From Burkholderia cepacia ATCC 25416 (lineage in GTDB: Bacteria > Pseudomonadota > Gammaproteobacteria > Burkholderiales > Burkholderiaceae): DNA of 64,000 nt. The notes under the pieces were generated by a model. The model had not been told where the DNA came from. It made no database searches and was given only the letters and a program-made list of their open reading frames with translations. The DNA lies in NCBI RefSeq assembly GCF_001411495.1, contig NZ_CP012981.1, positions 1,178,001 through 1,242,000 on the forward strand. The letters are read 5' to 3'. The position numbers and the translations under genes were made by a program. This document shows positions 12,246-21,861 of this stretch, in pieces. Positions within the stretch are counted from its first letter, which is position 1. Each line of letters begins with the position of its first letter.

Positions 12246-12554
12246 GCGGGCAGCGCAGTAGGCAGTAACAGGCACTTCTCCACGAAGTGCTTGAAATCGC
12301 AAAGTTTTTGCTTGCGTGACCGGGATTATTTGTTATAATCCCGGTCTTCCCTCTTTATGGGAGCCCCGTCGCGGGCGAAGTTGGTGGGGGAAGCGGACTG
12401 GCGCCTGCCTGTCCGAAAGATTCACCGAATTGCGATGGCGGGTTTCGTTTGCCGTCGCTGCTGTTCCAACCCAAGCAGCCGATTGGCTGACGGGACCAAG
12501 ACTGACCGAATGCATCATGGTGGTGCATCCGGATTAAGTTGGGAAAGACAAACC
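12246..12554 (+). other. S10-spc intergenic region and rplN leader
   Basis: 309 bases without a supported gene. It holds a weak hairpin GCACTTC/GAAGTGC (12272-12278, 12284-12290) that may partly end the S10 transcript, the spc promoter, and a leader of about 209 bases before rplN. The leader contains further potential stems, for example GCATC (12511-12515) with GATGC-type pairing around ATGGTGGTGCATC. A 73-codon frame through the leader does not resemble a protein. Confidence 0.6.
12312..12346 (+). promoter_or_regulatory. spc operon promoter embedded in a perfect inverted repeat
   Basis: TTGCGT (12312-12317), a 16-base spacer and a consensus TATAAT (12334-12339). A perfect 12-bp inverted repeat (12318-12329 and 12335-12346, loop TTGTT) spans the spacer and all but the first base of the -10. 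There is no T-run, so it is not an ordinary terminator. Confidence 0.7.
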
Positions 12555-12923
12555 ATGATCCAGACCGAATCTCGGCTCGAAGTAGCCGACAACACGGGTG
12601 CACGTGAAGTCCTGTGCATCAAGGTGCTCGGCGGCTCGAAGCGTCGTTATGCCGGCATTGGCGACATCATCAAGGTGAGCGTCAAAGAGGCAACGCCGCG
12701 CGGGCGCGTGAAGAAAGGCGAAATTTACAACGCCGTGGTGGTCCGCACCGCCAAGGGCGTGCGCCGTCAAGACGGCTCGCTGATCAAGTTCGACGGCAAC
12801 GCCGCTGTGCTTTTGAATAACAAGCTCGAGCCGATCGGCACCCGTATCTTCGGGCCGGTGACGCGTGAGCTGCGTAGCGAACGATTCATGAAGATCGTTT
12901 CGCTGGCGCCGGAAGTGCTGTAA
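12555..12923 (+). CDS. rplN: 50S ribosomal protein L14
   Basis: Inter-subunit bridge protein and docking site of the silencing factor RsfS. 122 aa from ATG12555, exact family length, beginning [19 protein letters not shown] and ending VSLAPEVL. The frame stays open upstream but nothing there resembles L14. First gene of the spc operon, with its own promoter. Confidence 0.98.
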   Translation: MIQTESRLEVADNTGAREVLCIKVLGGSKRRYAGIGDIIKVSVKEATPRGRVKKGEIYNAVVVRTAKGVRRQDGSLIKFDGNAAVLLNNKLEPIGTRIFGPVTRELRSERFMKIVSLAPEVL

Positions 12924-12932
12924 GGAGTCGCG

Positions 12933-13241
12933 ATGAACAAGATTCGCAAAGGTGACGAAGTCATCGTCGTCACTGGCAAGGACAAGGGCAAGCGCGGCGT
13001 CGTGCTGGCTGTCGGTGCAGAGCATGTGACGGTTGAAGGTATCAACCTCGTCAAGAAGCATGTGAAGCCGAACCCGATGAAGGGTACGACGGGTGGCGTG
13101 GAAGCGAAGACGATGCCCCTGCATATTTCGAACGTCGCACTGGTCGACGCGAATGGCAAGGCGTCGCGTGTTGGCATCAAGGTCGAGGAAGGCAAGAAGG
13201 TTCGCTTCCTGAAGACGACCGGTGCCGTACTGAGCGCCTGA
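12933..13241 (+). CDS. rplX: 50S ribosomal protein L24
   Basis: Assembly-initiator protein at the 23S 5' end. 102 aa with an N-terminal KOW motif ([19 protein letters not shown]) and the family block [25 protein letters not shown] serves as ribosome-binding site nine bases after the rplN stop. Confidence 0.97.
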
Positions 13242-13257
13242 CGCAGCGGAGTAAAAA

Positions 13258-13797
13258 ATGGCTCGTTTTCAAGAGTTTTACAAAGAAAAGGTTGTGCCCG
13301 GCCTGATCGAGAAGTTCGGTTACAAGTCGGTCATGGAAGTGCCGCGCATCACCAAGATCACGCTGAACATGGGTCTTGGCGAAGCGATCGCTGACAAGAA
13401 GATCATCGAGAACGCCGTCGGCGACCTCACGAAGATCGCTGGTCAGAAGCCGGTCGTGACGAAGGCACGCAAGGCAATCGCAGGCTTCAAGATCCGCCAG
13501 GGTTACCCGATCGGCGCGATGGTGACGCTGCGTGGCCGTGCAATGTACGAATTCCTCGACCGTTTCGTGACGGTTGCCCTGCCCCGCGTGCGTGACTTCC
13601 GCGGCGTGTCGGGTCGTGCTTTCGATGGCCGTGGCAACTACAACATCGGTGTGAAAGAGCAGATCATTTTCCCCGAAATCGACTACGACAAGATCGACGC
13701 ACTGCGTGGGCTGAACATCAGCATCACGACGACTGCGAAGACCGACGACGAAGCAAAGGCTCTGCTCGCCAGCTTCAAGTTCCCGTTCAGAAACTGA
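13258..13797 (+). CDS. rplE: 50S ribosomal protein L5
   Basis: 5S rRNA-binding protein contacting P-site tRNA; 179 aa. Conserved [23 protein letters not shown] region and C-terminal [14 protein letters not shown]. In E. coli the S8 repressor site overlaps the start of rplE; I did not test for an equivalent fold here. spc operon. Confidence 0.97.
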   Translation: MARFQEFYKEKVVPGLIEKFGYKSVMEVPRITKITLNMGLGEAIADKKIIENAVGDLTKIAGQKPVVTKARKAIAGFKIRQGYPIGAMVTLRGRAMYEFLDRFVTVALPRVRDFRGVSGRAFDGRGNYNIGVKEQIIFPEIDYDKIDALRGLNISITTTAKTDDEAKALLASFKFPFRN

Positions 13798-13804
13798 GGT
13801 TACC

Positions 13805-14110
13805 GTGGCTAAACTGGCACTGATCGAACGTGAAAAGAAGCGCGCCCGCCTGGTCGCGAAGTTCGCAGCAAAGCGCGATGCGCTGAAGGCGATCGTCGAA
13901 GACCAAAGCAAGTCGGAAGAAGAGCGCTACGAAGCACGCCTTGAGTTGCAGCAACTGCCCCGCAACGCAAACCCGACCCGCCAGCGTAACCGCTGCGCGA
14001 TCACGGGCCGTCCGCGTGGCACGTTCCGTAAATTCGGCCTCGCGCGTAACAAGATTCGTGAAATCGCATTCCGTGGCGAGATTCCTGGCCTGACCAAGGC
14101 GAGCTGGTAA
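13805..14110 (+). CDS. rpsN: 30S ribosomal protein S14 (zinc-independent form)
   Basis: 30S head assembly protein, 101 aa, starting at GTG13805 ([20 protein letters not shown]). It lacks the CxxC pairs of the short zinc-binding form, so it is the long C-minus type. Ends [20 protein letters not shown] as in proteobacteria. GAGGTTACC upstream; spc operon. Confidence 0.97.
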   Translation: MAKLALIEREKKRARLVAKFAAKRDALKAIVEDQSKSEEERYEARLELQQLPRNANPTRQRNRCAITGRPRGTFRKFGLARNKIREIAFRGEIPGLTKASW

Positions 14111-14124
14111 TAGGAGAAACGTAA

Positions 14125-14520
14125 ATGAGCATGAGTGATCCTATCGCCGATATGCTGACTCGCATCCGCAACGCGCAGATGGTCGAGAAGGTATCGGTTG
14201 CGATGCCCTCGTCGAAGGTCAAGGTTGCAATCGCGCAAGTCCTGAAGGACGAAGGTTACATCGACGATTTCGCCGTCAAGGCGGAAGGTGCGAAGTCCGA
14301 ACTGAATATCGCGCTGAAGTACTACGCAGGTCGCCCGGTCATCGAACGCCTCGAGCGCGTGTCGAAGCCTGGTCTGCGCGTGTACCGCGGCCGTAACGAC
14401 ATTCCGCAGGTCATGAACGGCCTGGGCGTGGCAATCGTGTCGACGCCGAAGGGCGTGATGACCGACCGCAAGGCGCGCGCTACCGGCGTCGGCGGCGAAG
14501 TCATCTGCTACGTCGCTTAA
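14125..14520 (+). CDS. rpsH: 30S ribosomal protein S8
   Basis: Central-domain 16S rRNA binder and, in E. coli, repressor of the spc operon. 131 aa, beginning [18 protein letters not shown]; the C-terminal block [25 protein letters not shown] is canonical. TAGGAGAAACGTAA precedes the ATG. Confidence 0.97.
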   Translation: MSMSDPIADMLTRIRNAQMVEKVSVAMPSSKVKVAIAQVLKDEGYIDDFAVKAEGAKSELNIALKYYAGRPVIERLERVSKPGLRVYRGRNDIPQVMNGLGVAIVSTPKGVMTDRKARATGVGGEVICYVA

Positions 14521-14538
14521 AGCCGAGGAGAGAGAAAC

Positions 14539-15069
14539 ATGTCTCGAGTAGGTAAGAGCCCGATCGCGCTGCAAGGCGCGGAAGTCAAGCTGGCCGACGG
14601 TGCGATCACCGTCAAGGGCCCGCTGGGCACCATCACGCAAGCGATCAATCCGCTCGTGAACGTGGCGAACAACGACGGCACGCTGAACCTGTCGCCGGTG
14701 GACGAAAGCCGCGAAGCAAATGCACTGTCGGGCACGATGCGCGCGATCATCGCGAATGCCGTGCACGGCGTGACCAAGGGTTTCGAGCGCAAGCTGACGC
14801 TGGTTGGCGTCGGTTATCGTGCGCAAGCGCAAGGCGACAAGCTGAATCTGTCGCTGGGTTTCTCGCACCCGGTGGTGCACCAGATGCCGGAAGGCGTCAA
14901 GGCAGAAACCCCGACGCAAACCGAAATCGTGATCAAGGGGATCAACAAGCAACAAGTCGGTCAAGTAGCTGCGGAAGTTCGCGGTTACCGTCCGCCGGAG
15001 CCCTACAAGGGCAAGGGCGTGCGCTATTCCGACGAGGTTGTGATCCTCAAAGAAACGAAGAAGAAGTAA
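14539..15069 (+). CDS. rplF: 50S ribosomal protein L6
   Basis: Factor-binding-site protein beside the sarcin-ricin loop. 176 aa, two repeated domains; starts [13 protein letters not shown], with the signature [13 protein letters not shown] near the end. GAGGAGAGAGAAAC upstream; spc operon. Confidence 0.98.
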   Translation: MSRVGKSPIALQGAEVKLADGAITVKGPLGTITQAINPLVNVANNDGTLNLSPVDESREANALSGTMRAIIANAVHGVTKGFERKLTLVGVGYRAQAQGDKLNLSLGFSHPVVHQMPEGVKAETPTQTEIVIKGINKQQVGQVAAEVRGYRPPEPYKGKGVRYSDEVVILKETKKK

Positions 15070-15081
15070 GGGTGCGCAATC

Positions 15082-15447
15082 ATGGATAAGACTCAATCTC
15101 GCCTGCGCCGCGCTCGCCAGACGCGTATCAAGATCGCTGAGCTGCAGGTCGCGCGTCTCGCCGTGCATCGCACGAACACGCACATCTACGCTCAAGTGTT
15201 CTCGCCCTGCGGCACCAAGGTGCTCGCCAGCGCGTCGACGCTCGAAGCAGAAGTGCGCGCTGAACTGGCCGACAAGTCGGGCAAGGGCGGCAACGTTAAT
15301 GCCGCGACGCTGATCGGCAAGCGTATTGCCGAGAAGGCAAAGGCTGCCGGCATCGAATCCGTCGCCTTCGACCGCTCGGGCTTCCGCTACCACGGCCGCG
15401 TCAAGGCGCTGGCTGAGGCAGCTCGCGAAGCTGGGCTCAAGTTCTAA
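15082..15447 (+). CDS. rplR: 50S ribosomal protein L18
   Basis: 5S rRNA-binding partner of L5. 121 aa. Basic N-terminus ([18 protein letters not shown]), then the conserved [17 protein letters not shown] block and the C-terminal [20 protein letters not shown]. spc operon, 12 bases after rplF. Confidence 0.97.
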
Positions 15448-15461
15448 GGAAGGAATTCGTC

Positions 15462-15980
15462 ATGGCAAAGATGCAAGCGAAAGTTCAGGCTGACGAGCGC
15501 GACGACGGCCTTCGTGAAAAGATGATTTCGGTCAACCGCGTGACCAAGGTCGTGAAGGGTGGCCGTATTCTCGGCTTCGCCGCACTGACCGTGGTTGGCG
15601 ACGGCGATGGCCGCATCGGTATGGGCAAGGGCAAGGCGAAGGAAGTGCCGGTCGCTGTCCAGAAGGCAATGGAACAAGCTCGCCGCAACATGTTCAAGGT
15701 GCCGCTCAAGAACGGCACGCTGCAACACGAAGTGCACGGCAAGCATGGCGCATCGGCTGTCCTCCTCGCTCCGGCGAAGGCAGGTACGGGCGTGATCGCC
15801 GGCGGCCCGATGCGCGCAGTGTTCGACGTGATGGGCGTTCAGAACGTCGTGGCAAAGAGCCACGGTTCGACGAACCCGTACAACCTCGTTCGCGCCACGC
15901 TGGACGGTCTGCGCAAGCAGTCCACCCCGGCAGACATCGCGGCGAAGCGCGGCAAGTCCGTCGAAGAAATTTTGGGCTAA
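15462..15980 (+). CDS. rpsE: 30S ribosomal protein S5
   Basis: Fidelity protein at the mRNA entry; 172 aa. The N-terminal double-stranded RNA-binding region includes [25 protein letters not shown] (spectinomycin loop, wild type). TAAGGAAGGAATTCGTC precedes the ATG. spc operon. Confidence 0.98.
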
Positions 15981-15995
15981 GCCCGGGTGGTCACC

Positions 15996-16178
15996 ATGTC
16001 TGAAAAAACTGTCAAGGTTCAGCTCGTTAAGAGCCTGATCGGGACCCGCGAATCGCACCGCGCGACCGTGCGTGGCCTGGGCCTGCGCCGACTCAACTCG
16101 GTCAGCGAGCTTCAGGACACGCCGGCGGTCCGCGGCATGATCAACAAGGTCTCGTACCTCGTTAAGGTCATCGCGTAA
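15996..16178 (+). CDS. rpmD: 50S ribosomal protein L30
   Basis: Small 50S protein, 60 aa from ATG15996 ([20 protein letters not shown]), the expected length. A GTG at 15987 in the same frame would add three residues, but the family begins at MSEKT. Conserved [22 protein letters not shown]. Only 15 bases after rpsE, with a weak ribosome-binding site, suggesting coupling. Confidence 0.95.
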
Positions 16179-16204
16179 GCGGCCCTACGGATCAAGGAGT
16201 TGAT

Positions 16205-16639
16205 ATGGAATTGAATAACCTGAAGCCGGCAGCTGGCGCCAAGCACGCCAAGCGTCGCGTCGGCCGTGGCATCGGTTCGGGCCTCGGCAAGACGGCTGGC
16301 CGTGGTCACAAGGGTCAGAAATCGCGTTCGGGCGGCTTCCACAAAGTCGGTTTCGAAGGCGGTCAGATGCCGCTGCAACGTCGTCTGCCGAAGCGCGGCT
16401 TCACGTCGCTGACGAAGGAATTCGTCGGTGAAGTGCGCCTGGGCGACCTCGAGAAGCTGCCGGTCGATGAGATCGATCTGCTCGCACTGAAGCAAGCCGG
16501 CCTGGTCGGCGAGCTGACGAAGAGCGCAAAGATCATCGCGACGGGCGAGCTGAAGCGCAAGATCGTCGTGAAGGGTCTCGGTGCCACCAAGGGTGCGCGT
16601 GCTGCGATCGAAGCGGCTGGCGGTTCGTTCGCCGAGTGA
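16205..16639 (+). CDS. rplO: 50S ribosomal protein L15
   Basis: Late assembly protein of the 50S; 144 aa. Typical Gly/Arg-rich N-terminus [25 protein letters not shown] followed by [29 protein letters not shown] upstream. Precedes secY as in most proteobacterial spc operons. Confidence 0.97.
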   Translation: MELNNLKPAAGAKHAKRRVGRGIGSGLGKTAGRGHKGQKSRSGGFHKVGFEGGQMPLQRRLPKRGFTSLTKEFVGEVRLGDLEKLPVDEIDLLALKQAGLVGELTKSAKIIATGELKRKIVVKGLGATKGARAAIEAAGGSFAE

Positions 16640-16681
16640 CACGCGTAGCGCGTCGTCATTTGCATTCATCGGAGAAGGTAC

Positions 16682-18031
16682 TTGGCTAACAGCCCGAGTC
16701 TTGCAAAACCCGGTCGAAGCACGGCGAAATTCGGCGATCTGCGCCGGCGAGCGATGTTCCTGCTCCTGGCGCTGATCGTCTATCGCATCGGCGCGCACAT
16801 TCCCGTGCCGGGCATCGATCCGGATCAACTGGCTAAGCTGTTCCAGAGCCAGGCGGGCGGCATCCTGGGCATGTTCAACATGTTCTCGGGTGGCGCGCTT
16901 TCCCGCTTCACGATCTTTGCGCTGGGGATCATGCCGTACATTTCGGCGTCGATCATCATGCAGTTGCTGGCGATCGTATCGCCGCAGCTCGAGGCGCTGA
17001 AGAAGGAAGGGCAGGCAGGGCAACGGAAGATCACGCAGTACACACGGTATTTCACCGTCGTGCTCGCGACCTTCCAGGCGTTCGGTATCGCGGCTGCGCT
17101 GGAAAACCAGCCGGGCCTCGTCACCGATCCCGGCATGCTGTTCCGTCTGACGACGGTCGTGACGCTGGTTACCGGCACGATGTTCCTGATGTGGCTCGGC
17201 GAGCAGATTACCGAGCGTGGTCTGGGCAACGGTATCTCGATCATCATCTTCGGCGGGATCGCAGCAGGGTTCCCGAATGCCGTCGGTGGGTTGTTCGAGC
17301 TGGTGCGTACGGGTTCGATGAGCATCATTTCGGCGATCATCATCGTCGTCCTGATTGCCGCGGTGACTTACCTGGTCGTGTTCATCGAACGCGGGCAGCG
17401 CAAGATCCTCGTGAACTACGCGAAGCGCCAGGTCGGCAACAAGATCTACGGTGGGCAGTCGTCGCATCTGCCGCTGAAGCTGAACATGTCGGGTGTGATT
17501 CCGCCGATCTTCGCGTCGTCGATCATTCTGTTCCCGGCAACGATTCTCGGCTGGTTCAGTACCGGTCAGCCGACGGGAAGCTGGATTTCCAACACGTTGC
17601 ATAACGTTGCGGAAGCGCTGAAGCCGGGCCAGCCGGTCTATGTGTTGCTGTACACGCTGGCGATCGTGTTTTTCTGCTTCTTCTACACCGCATTGGTGTT
17701 CAACAGCAGGGAAACCGCAGACAACCTGAAGAAGAGCGGCGCGTTTGTTCCGGGTATCCGTCCGGGCGATCAGACCGCACGATATATCGACCGCATCCTC
17801 ACGCGTCTGACGCTGGCCGGTGCGATCTACATCGTCTTCGTGTGTCTGCTGCCGGAATTCCTGGTACTGCGCTGGAACGTGCCGTTTTATTTTGGTGGAA
17901 CGTCGCTGCTGATCATTGTCGTCGTCACGATGGACTTTATGGCGCAGGTGCAGTCGTACGTTATGTCGCAACAGTATGAGTCACTGCTCAAGAAGGCTAA
18001 CTTCAAGGGCGGCAACATCCCAATGCGTTAA
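16682..18031 (+). CDS. secY: Protein translocase subunit SecY
   Basis: Pore-forming subunit of the SecYEG inner-membrane channel; 449 aa with ten hydrophobic segments. Family blocks visible: [15 protein letters not shown] and [17 protein letters not shown]. Translation begins at TTG16682 ([20 protein letters not shown]), supported by GGAGAAGGTAC immediately upstream; no ATG fits the family start. In the spc operon between rplO and infA. Confidence 0.97.
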   Translation: MANSPSLAKPGRSTAKFGDLRRRAMFLLLALIVYRIGAHIPVPGIDPDQLAKLFQSQAGGILGMFNMFSGGALSRFTIFALGIMPYISASIIMQLLAIVSPQLEALKKEGQAGQRKITQYTRYFTVVLATFQAFGIAAALENQPGLVTDPGMLFRLTTVVTLVTGTMFLMWLGEQITERGLGNGISIIIFGGIAAGFPNAVGGLFELVRTGSMSIISAIIIVVLIAAVTYLVVFIERGQRKILVNYAKRQVGNKIYGGQSSHLPLKLNMSGVIPPIFASSIILFPATILGWFSTGQPTGSWISNTLHNVAEALKPGQPVYVLLYTLAIVFFCFFYTALVFNSRETADNLKKSGAFVPGIRPGDQTARYIDRILTRLTLAGAIYIVFVCLLPEFLVLRWNVPFYFGGTSLLIIVVVTMDFMAQVQSYVMSQQYESLLKKANFKGGNIPMR

Positions 18032-18039
18032 TAAGGACT

Positions 18040-18258
18040 ATGGCCAAAGACGATGTAATCCAGATGCAAGGCGAGGTGATCGAAAACCTCCCGAATGCTA
18101 CCTTCCGCGTGAAGCTGGAAAACGGCCATGTCGTGTTGGGGCATATCTCCGGAAAGATGCGGATGCACTACATCCGCATTCTCCCGGGCGACAAGGTGAC
18201 GGTTGAATTGACGCCTTACGATCTGTCTCGTGCGCGGATCGTGTTCCGGGCGAAGTGA
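18040..18258 (+). CDS. infA: Translation initiation factor IF-1
   Basis: S1-fold protein occupying the A-site during initiation; 72 aa, exact length. Contains [44 protein letters not shown] is the ribosome-binding site. Position between secY and rpmJ is typical of Burkholderiales. Confidence 0.98.
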   Translation: MAKDDVIQMQGEVIENLPNATFRVKLENGHVVLGHISGKMRMHYIRILPGDKVTVELTPYDLSRARIVFRAK

Positions 18259-18278
18259 TTTGAAAAAAGGGTATTATC

Positions 18279-18395
18279 ATGAAAGTGATGGCATCGGTTA
18301 AGCGCATTTGCCGCAATTGCAAGATCATCAAGCGCAAAGGCGTCGTTCGCGTGATCTGCAGCTCGGATCCGCGCCACAAGCAGCGCCAAGGCTGA
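18279..18395 (+). CDS. rpmJ: 50S ribosomal protein L36 (zinc-binding form)
   Basis: A 38-aa protein translated directly from the sequence: it starts [20 protein letters not shown] and ends DPRHKQRQG. The C-x2-C pair, a later Cys (VRVICSS) and His (DPRHK) form the zinc ribbon of the C-plus L36 type. AAAAAAGGGTATTATC precedes the ATG. Last gene of the spc part; a small GCGC/GCGC hairpin with TTTTTG follows before rpsM. Confidence 0.95.
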
Positions 18396-18433
18396 CCGCG
18401 CGTTTGTTTGCGCTTTTTGTTTGAGGAAAAACA

Positions 18434-18799
18434 ATGGCTCGTATCGCAGGGGTTAACATCCCGAATCACCAGCATACCGAGATCGGCCTGACGGCTATCT
18501 TCGGTATCGGCCGCACCCGTTCGCGCAGCATCTGCGTGGCAGCTGGCGTCGATTTTTCGAAGAAGGTCAAGGACTTGACCGACGCAGACTTGGAAAAGCT
18601 GCGTGAAGAAGTGGGCAAGTTTGTCGTCGAAGGCGATCTGCGCCGTGAAGTGACGATGAACATCAAGCGCCTGATGGACCTCGGTTGCTACCGTGGTGTT
18701 CGTCATCGCAAGGGCCTGCCGATGCGCGGTCAGCGTACGCGTACGAACGCACGTACTCGCAAGGGTCCGCGTCGTGCAGCGCAAGCGCTGAAGAAGTAA
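18434..18799 (+). CDS. rpsM: 30S ribosomal protein S13
   Basis: 30S head protein bridging to the 50S and contacting P-site tRNA. 121 aa, starting [20 protein letters not shown]; the C-terminal signature [17 protein letters not shown] is present. First gene of the alpha part. GAGGAAAAACA upstream. Confidence 0.98.
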   Translation: MARIAGVNIPNHQHTEIGLTAIFGIGRTRSRSICVAAGVDFSKKVKDLTDADLEKLREEVGKFVVEGDLRREVTMNIKRLMDLGCYRGVRHRKGLPMRGQRTRTNARTRKGPRRAAQALKK

Positions 18800-18827
18800 G
18801 CGGAACTGACAGTTACAGGAAAACGTA

Positions 18828-19229
18828 ATGGCTAAGGCTTCGAACACCGCGGCGCAACGCGTTCGCAAGAAGGTTAAGAAGAACGTCGCTGAAGGCGTGG
18901 TTCACGTTCACGCGTCGTTCAACAACACGATCATCACGATCACCGATCGCCAAGGCAACGCACTGGCATGGGCGACGTCGGGCGGTCAGGGCTTCAAGGG
19001 CTCGCGCAAATCGACGCCGTTCGCTGCCCAGGTCGCAGCCGAGTCGGCTGGCCGCGTCGCGATGGAATACGGCGTGAAGAATCTGGAAGTGCGGATCAAG
19101 GGCCCGGGCCCGGGTCGTGAGTCGGCAGTGCGCGCACTGCACGGCCTCGGCATCAAGATCACCGCGATTTCGGATGTCACCCCGATTCCGCACAACGGCT
19201 GCCGTCCGCCGAAGCGTCGTCGTATCTAA
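18828..19229 (+). CDS. rpsK: 30S ribosomal protein S11
   Basis: Platform protein near the Shine-Dalgarno helix; 133 aa. Family blocks [18 protein letters not shown] and [15 protein letters not shown], ending [23 protein letters not shown] precedes the ATG. Alpha operon. Confidence 0.98.
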
Positions 19230-19233
19230 AGGT

Positions 19234-19297
19234 GTGCTGGCACATTCGTGCTGGCACATTGCCTGTCGCCGCGTAGCGTCGACGGGCGTTGCTTTTT
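19234..19297 (+). repeat. tandem 14-bp repeat and hairpin between rpsK and rpsD
   Basis: GTGCTGGCACATT occurs twice with a 14-base period (19234-19246 and 19248-19260). It is followed by GCCTGTCG/CGACGGGC pairing (one G-T wobble) and GTTGCTTTTTTG. The hairpin may attenuate transcription before rpsD. Confidence 0.45.
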
Positions 19298-19383
19298 TGA
19301 TTGACTAAGCCCACCGTTCGCCCCAAAGGGAGCGAACTAGCGCGGATTTCGATCCGCGTGACTGATTGAAAAAGGAATGCAAA

Positions 19384-20007
19384 GTGGCACGTTATATCGG
19401 CCCTAAGGCCAAGCTGTCCCGCCGTGAAGGCACCGACCTGTTCCTGAAGAGCGCACGCCGCTCGCTCGCCGACAAGTGCAAGCTCGACAGCAAGCCGGGC
19501 CAGCACGGCCGTACCTCGGGCGCACGTACGTCCGACTACGGTACGCAGCTGCGTGAAAAGCAGAAGGTCAAGCGCATCTACGGCGTGCTGGAGCGTCAGT
19601 TCCGTCGCTACTTCGCTGAAGCCGACCGCCGCAAGGGCAACACGGGTGAAAACCTGCTGCAACTGCTCGAGTCGCGCCTCGACAACGTCGTGTATCGCAT
19701 GGGCTTCGGCTCGACCCGCGCTGAAGCGCGTCAGCTGGTGAGCCACAAGTCGATCACCGTGAACGGCGTCGTCGCAAACGTCCCGTCGCAGCAAGTGAAG
19801 GCGGGTGACATCGTCGCGATCCGCGAAAAGGCAAAGAAGCAAGCGCGTATCGTCGAAGCGCTGTCGCTGGCCGAGCAAGGCGGCATGCCGAGCTGGGTTG
19901 CAGTCGATGCGAAGAAGTTCGAAGGCACGTTCAAGCAAATGCCGGAACGCGCTGAAATCGCAGGCGACATCAACGAAAGCCTGATCGTCGAATTGTATTC
20001 GCGTTAA
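19384..20007 (+). CDS. rpsD: 30S ribosomal protein S4
   Basis: Primary 16S binder, translational repressor of the alpha operon in E. coli, and antiterminator of rrn. 207 aa from GTG19384 ([20 protein letters not shown]). The S4 RNA-binding domain reads [38 protein letters not shown] precedes the GTG. An upstream in-frame ATG at 19366 is rejected on family start and spacing. Confidence 0.97.
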   Translation: MARYIGPKAKLSRREGTDLFLKSARRSLADKCKLDSKPGQHGRTSGARTSDYGTQLREKQKVKRIYGVLERQFRRYFAEADRRKGNTGENLLQLLESRLDNVVYRMGFGSTRAEARQLVSHKSITVNGVVANVPSQQVKAGDIVAIREKAKKQARIVEALSLAEQGGMPSWVAVDAKKFEGTFKQMPERAEIAGDINESLIVELYSR

Positions 20008-20018
20008 TCCGATTGACG

Positions 20019-20068
20019 GCCGAGGTACCCCGATTGCGTTGCGCAAGGAGGGGCCTCGGCTGTTTATT
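20019..20068 (+). terminator. hairpin between rpsD and rpoA
   Basis: CCGAGG-TA-CCCC (20020-20031) pairs with GGGG-C-CTCGG (20050-20059), followed by CTGTTTATTTT. A terminator-like stem inside the alpha operon; a partial stop or an RNA processing site. Confidence 0.45.
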
Positions 20069-20131
20069 TTCTGGTTGTTACCGGTCAGCCTTATCGGTGT
20101 AACGAGCCGAGGGTATTGAAAAGGAAAGCCC

Positions 20132-21109
20132 ATGCAAACCAGTTTGCTGAAACCCAAGATCATCGCCGTGGAATCGCTGGGCGAGAACCACGCGAGGGTG
20201 GTCATGGAACCGTTCGAACGCGGTTACGGCCATACCTTGGGCAATGCGCTTCGCCGCGTGCTGCTGTCGTCGATGGTTGGCTACGCGCCGACCGAAGTGA
20301 CGATCGCGGGCGTGGTGCACGAGTACTCGACGCTGGATGGCGTGCAGGAAGACGTCGTCAACCTGCTGCTGAACCTGAAGGGCGTGGTGTTCAAGCTGCA
20401 TAACCGTGACGAAGTGACGGTTACGCTGCGCAAGGAAGGTGAAGGCGTTGTCACGGCCGGCGATATCGAGCTGGCTCACGACTGCGAAGTCATCAACCCG
20501 AATCACGTGATTGCGCACCTGTCGAAGGGTGGCAAGCTCGACGTTCAGATCAAGATCGAAAAGGGTCGTGGCTATGTGCCCGGCAACGTCCGTCGCTACG
20601 GCGAAGACACGGCCAAGATCATCGGCCGCATCGTCCTCGACGCATCGTTCTCGCCGGTTCGCCGCGTGAGCTATGCGGTCGAAAGCGCACGTGTCGAGCA
20701 GCGTACCGACCTCGACAAGCTCGTGATGAACATCGAAACGAGCGGTGTGATCACGCCGGAAGAAGCGATCCGTCAATCGGCCCGCATCCTGGTCGACCAG
20801 CTGTCCGTGTTCGCGGCGCTGGAAGGCACGGAAACGGCAGCCGAAGCGCCGTCGCGTGCACCGCAGATCGATCCGATCCTGCTGCGTCCGGTGGACGATC
20901 TCGAGCTGACGGTTCGTTCGGCGAACTGCCTGAAGGCCGAGAACATCTACTACATCGGCGATCTCATCCAGCGCACGGAAAACGAGCTGCTGAAGACGCC
21001 GAACCTCGGTCGCAAGTCGCTCAACGAGATCAAGGAAGTGCTCGCTTCGCGCGGTCTCACGCTGGGCATGAAGCTCGAAAACTGGCCGCCGGCTGGTCTC
21101 GACAAGTAA
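20132..21109 (+). CDS. rpoA: DNA-directed RNA polymerase subunit alpha
   Basis: Assembly platform of RNA polymerase. 325 aa with an N-terminal dimerisation domain ([26 protein letters not shown]) and a flexible linker. The C-terminal domain binds UP elements and activators ([19 protein letters not shown] and [12 protein letters not shown]). AAAAGGAAAGCCC precedes the ATG. Alpha operon, followed by a strong hairpin before rplQ. Confidence 0.98.
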
Positions 21110-21138
21110 GCTCGCTTGTAGCGCTGCTGTTGCTGTAG

Positions 21139-21168
21139 TTGGCAAAGATGCGGATTTTCCTTTAAAAT
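21139..21168 (+). promoter_or_regulatory. possible rplQ promoter overlapping the rpoA terminator
   Basis: TTGGCA (21139-21144), an 18-base spacer and TAAAAT (21163-21168), then six bases and CTT. The -10 lies partly within the right arm of the terminator stem. Confidence 0.4.
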
Positions 21169-21185
21169 CCGCATCTTGCTTTTTT
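21142..21185 (+). terminator. intrinsic terminator between rpoA and rplQ
   Basis: A perfect 14-bp stem (21145-21158 with 21164-21177; loop CCTTT), extended by GC/GC across a bulge, followed by TTTTTT at 21180-21185. Strong, and unexpected inside the alpha operon. Confidence 0.75.
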
Positions 21186-21257
21186 CGTTACCGGCCCGTG
21201 CACCCATCGAGGTGCGATAGAAGAGCTGGATCAAAACTTTGAATCAAGGAAACTGAA

Positions 21258-21653
21258 ATGCGCCATCGTCATGGTCTGCGGAAACTGAACCGCACGAGCA
21301 GCCACCGTCTGGCTATGCTCCGTAACATGTCCAACTCGCTGATCGAGCACGAAGTCATCAAGACGACGCTGCCGAAGGCGAAGGAACTCCGTAAAGTCGT
21401 CGAGCCGCTGATCACGCTCGGCAAGAAGCCGTCGCTGGCGAACCGTCGCCTGGCGTTCAACCGCCTGCGCGATCGTGACTCGGTGGCGAAGCTGTTCGAC
21501 GTGCTCGGTCCGCGTTTCGCGAACCGTCCGGGCGGCTACCTGCGCGTGCTGAAGTTCGGCTTCCGCGTGGGCGACAACGCACCGATGGCACTGGTCGAGC
21601 TGCTCGATCGTCCGGAAGTCGACGAAACGGAAACCGTGCAAGAAGCTGAATAA
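21258..21653 (+). CDS. rplQ: 50S ribosomal protein L17
   Basis: Exit-tunnel-surface protein, 131 aa, beginning [43 protein letters not shown] near the end. AAGGAAACTGAA upstream. Last gene of the alpha operon; the hairpin before it suggests at least part of its expression comes from a separate start. Confidence 0.97.
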   Translation: MRHRHGLRKLNRTSSHRLAMLRNMSNSLIEHEVIKTTLPKAKELRKVVEPLITLGKKPSLANRRLAFNRLRDRDSVAKLFDVLGPRFANRPGGYLRVLKFGFRVGDNAPMALVELLDRPEVDETETVQEAE

Positions 21654-21677
21654 GCTTCCGGTACGCAGCAGTATCTG

Positions 21678-21715
21678 AAAGGGGCCGAGCAATTGCTTGG
21701 CCCTTTTTGTTTTTG
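21678..21715 (+). terminator. terminator of the alpha operon
   Basis: AAGGGGCCGAGC pairs with GCTTGGCCCTT around the loop AATT, followed by TTTGTTTTT. Marks the end of the ribosomal superoperon. Confidence 0.85.
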
Positions 21716-21861
21716 AGGCGGTGGCTGCGATCGATTGTCGCAGGGTGGTGCCGGCAGTGTTGCGCGGGCTGCGCTACGATACGGGGCAGCCGGTGCGCTC
21801 CCGGGTGGGCAACGCGCGCCGGCAGGAGCCAGGAGTCGATAGACCAGCCAGGAGGGCGCGG

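Noticed and set aside
12316-12537. 73-aa leader peptide in the rplN leader
   Set aside because: The frame starts at the promoter spacer itself and would not be transcribed from the spc promoter; composition is non-coding.
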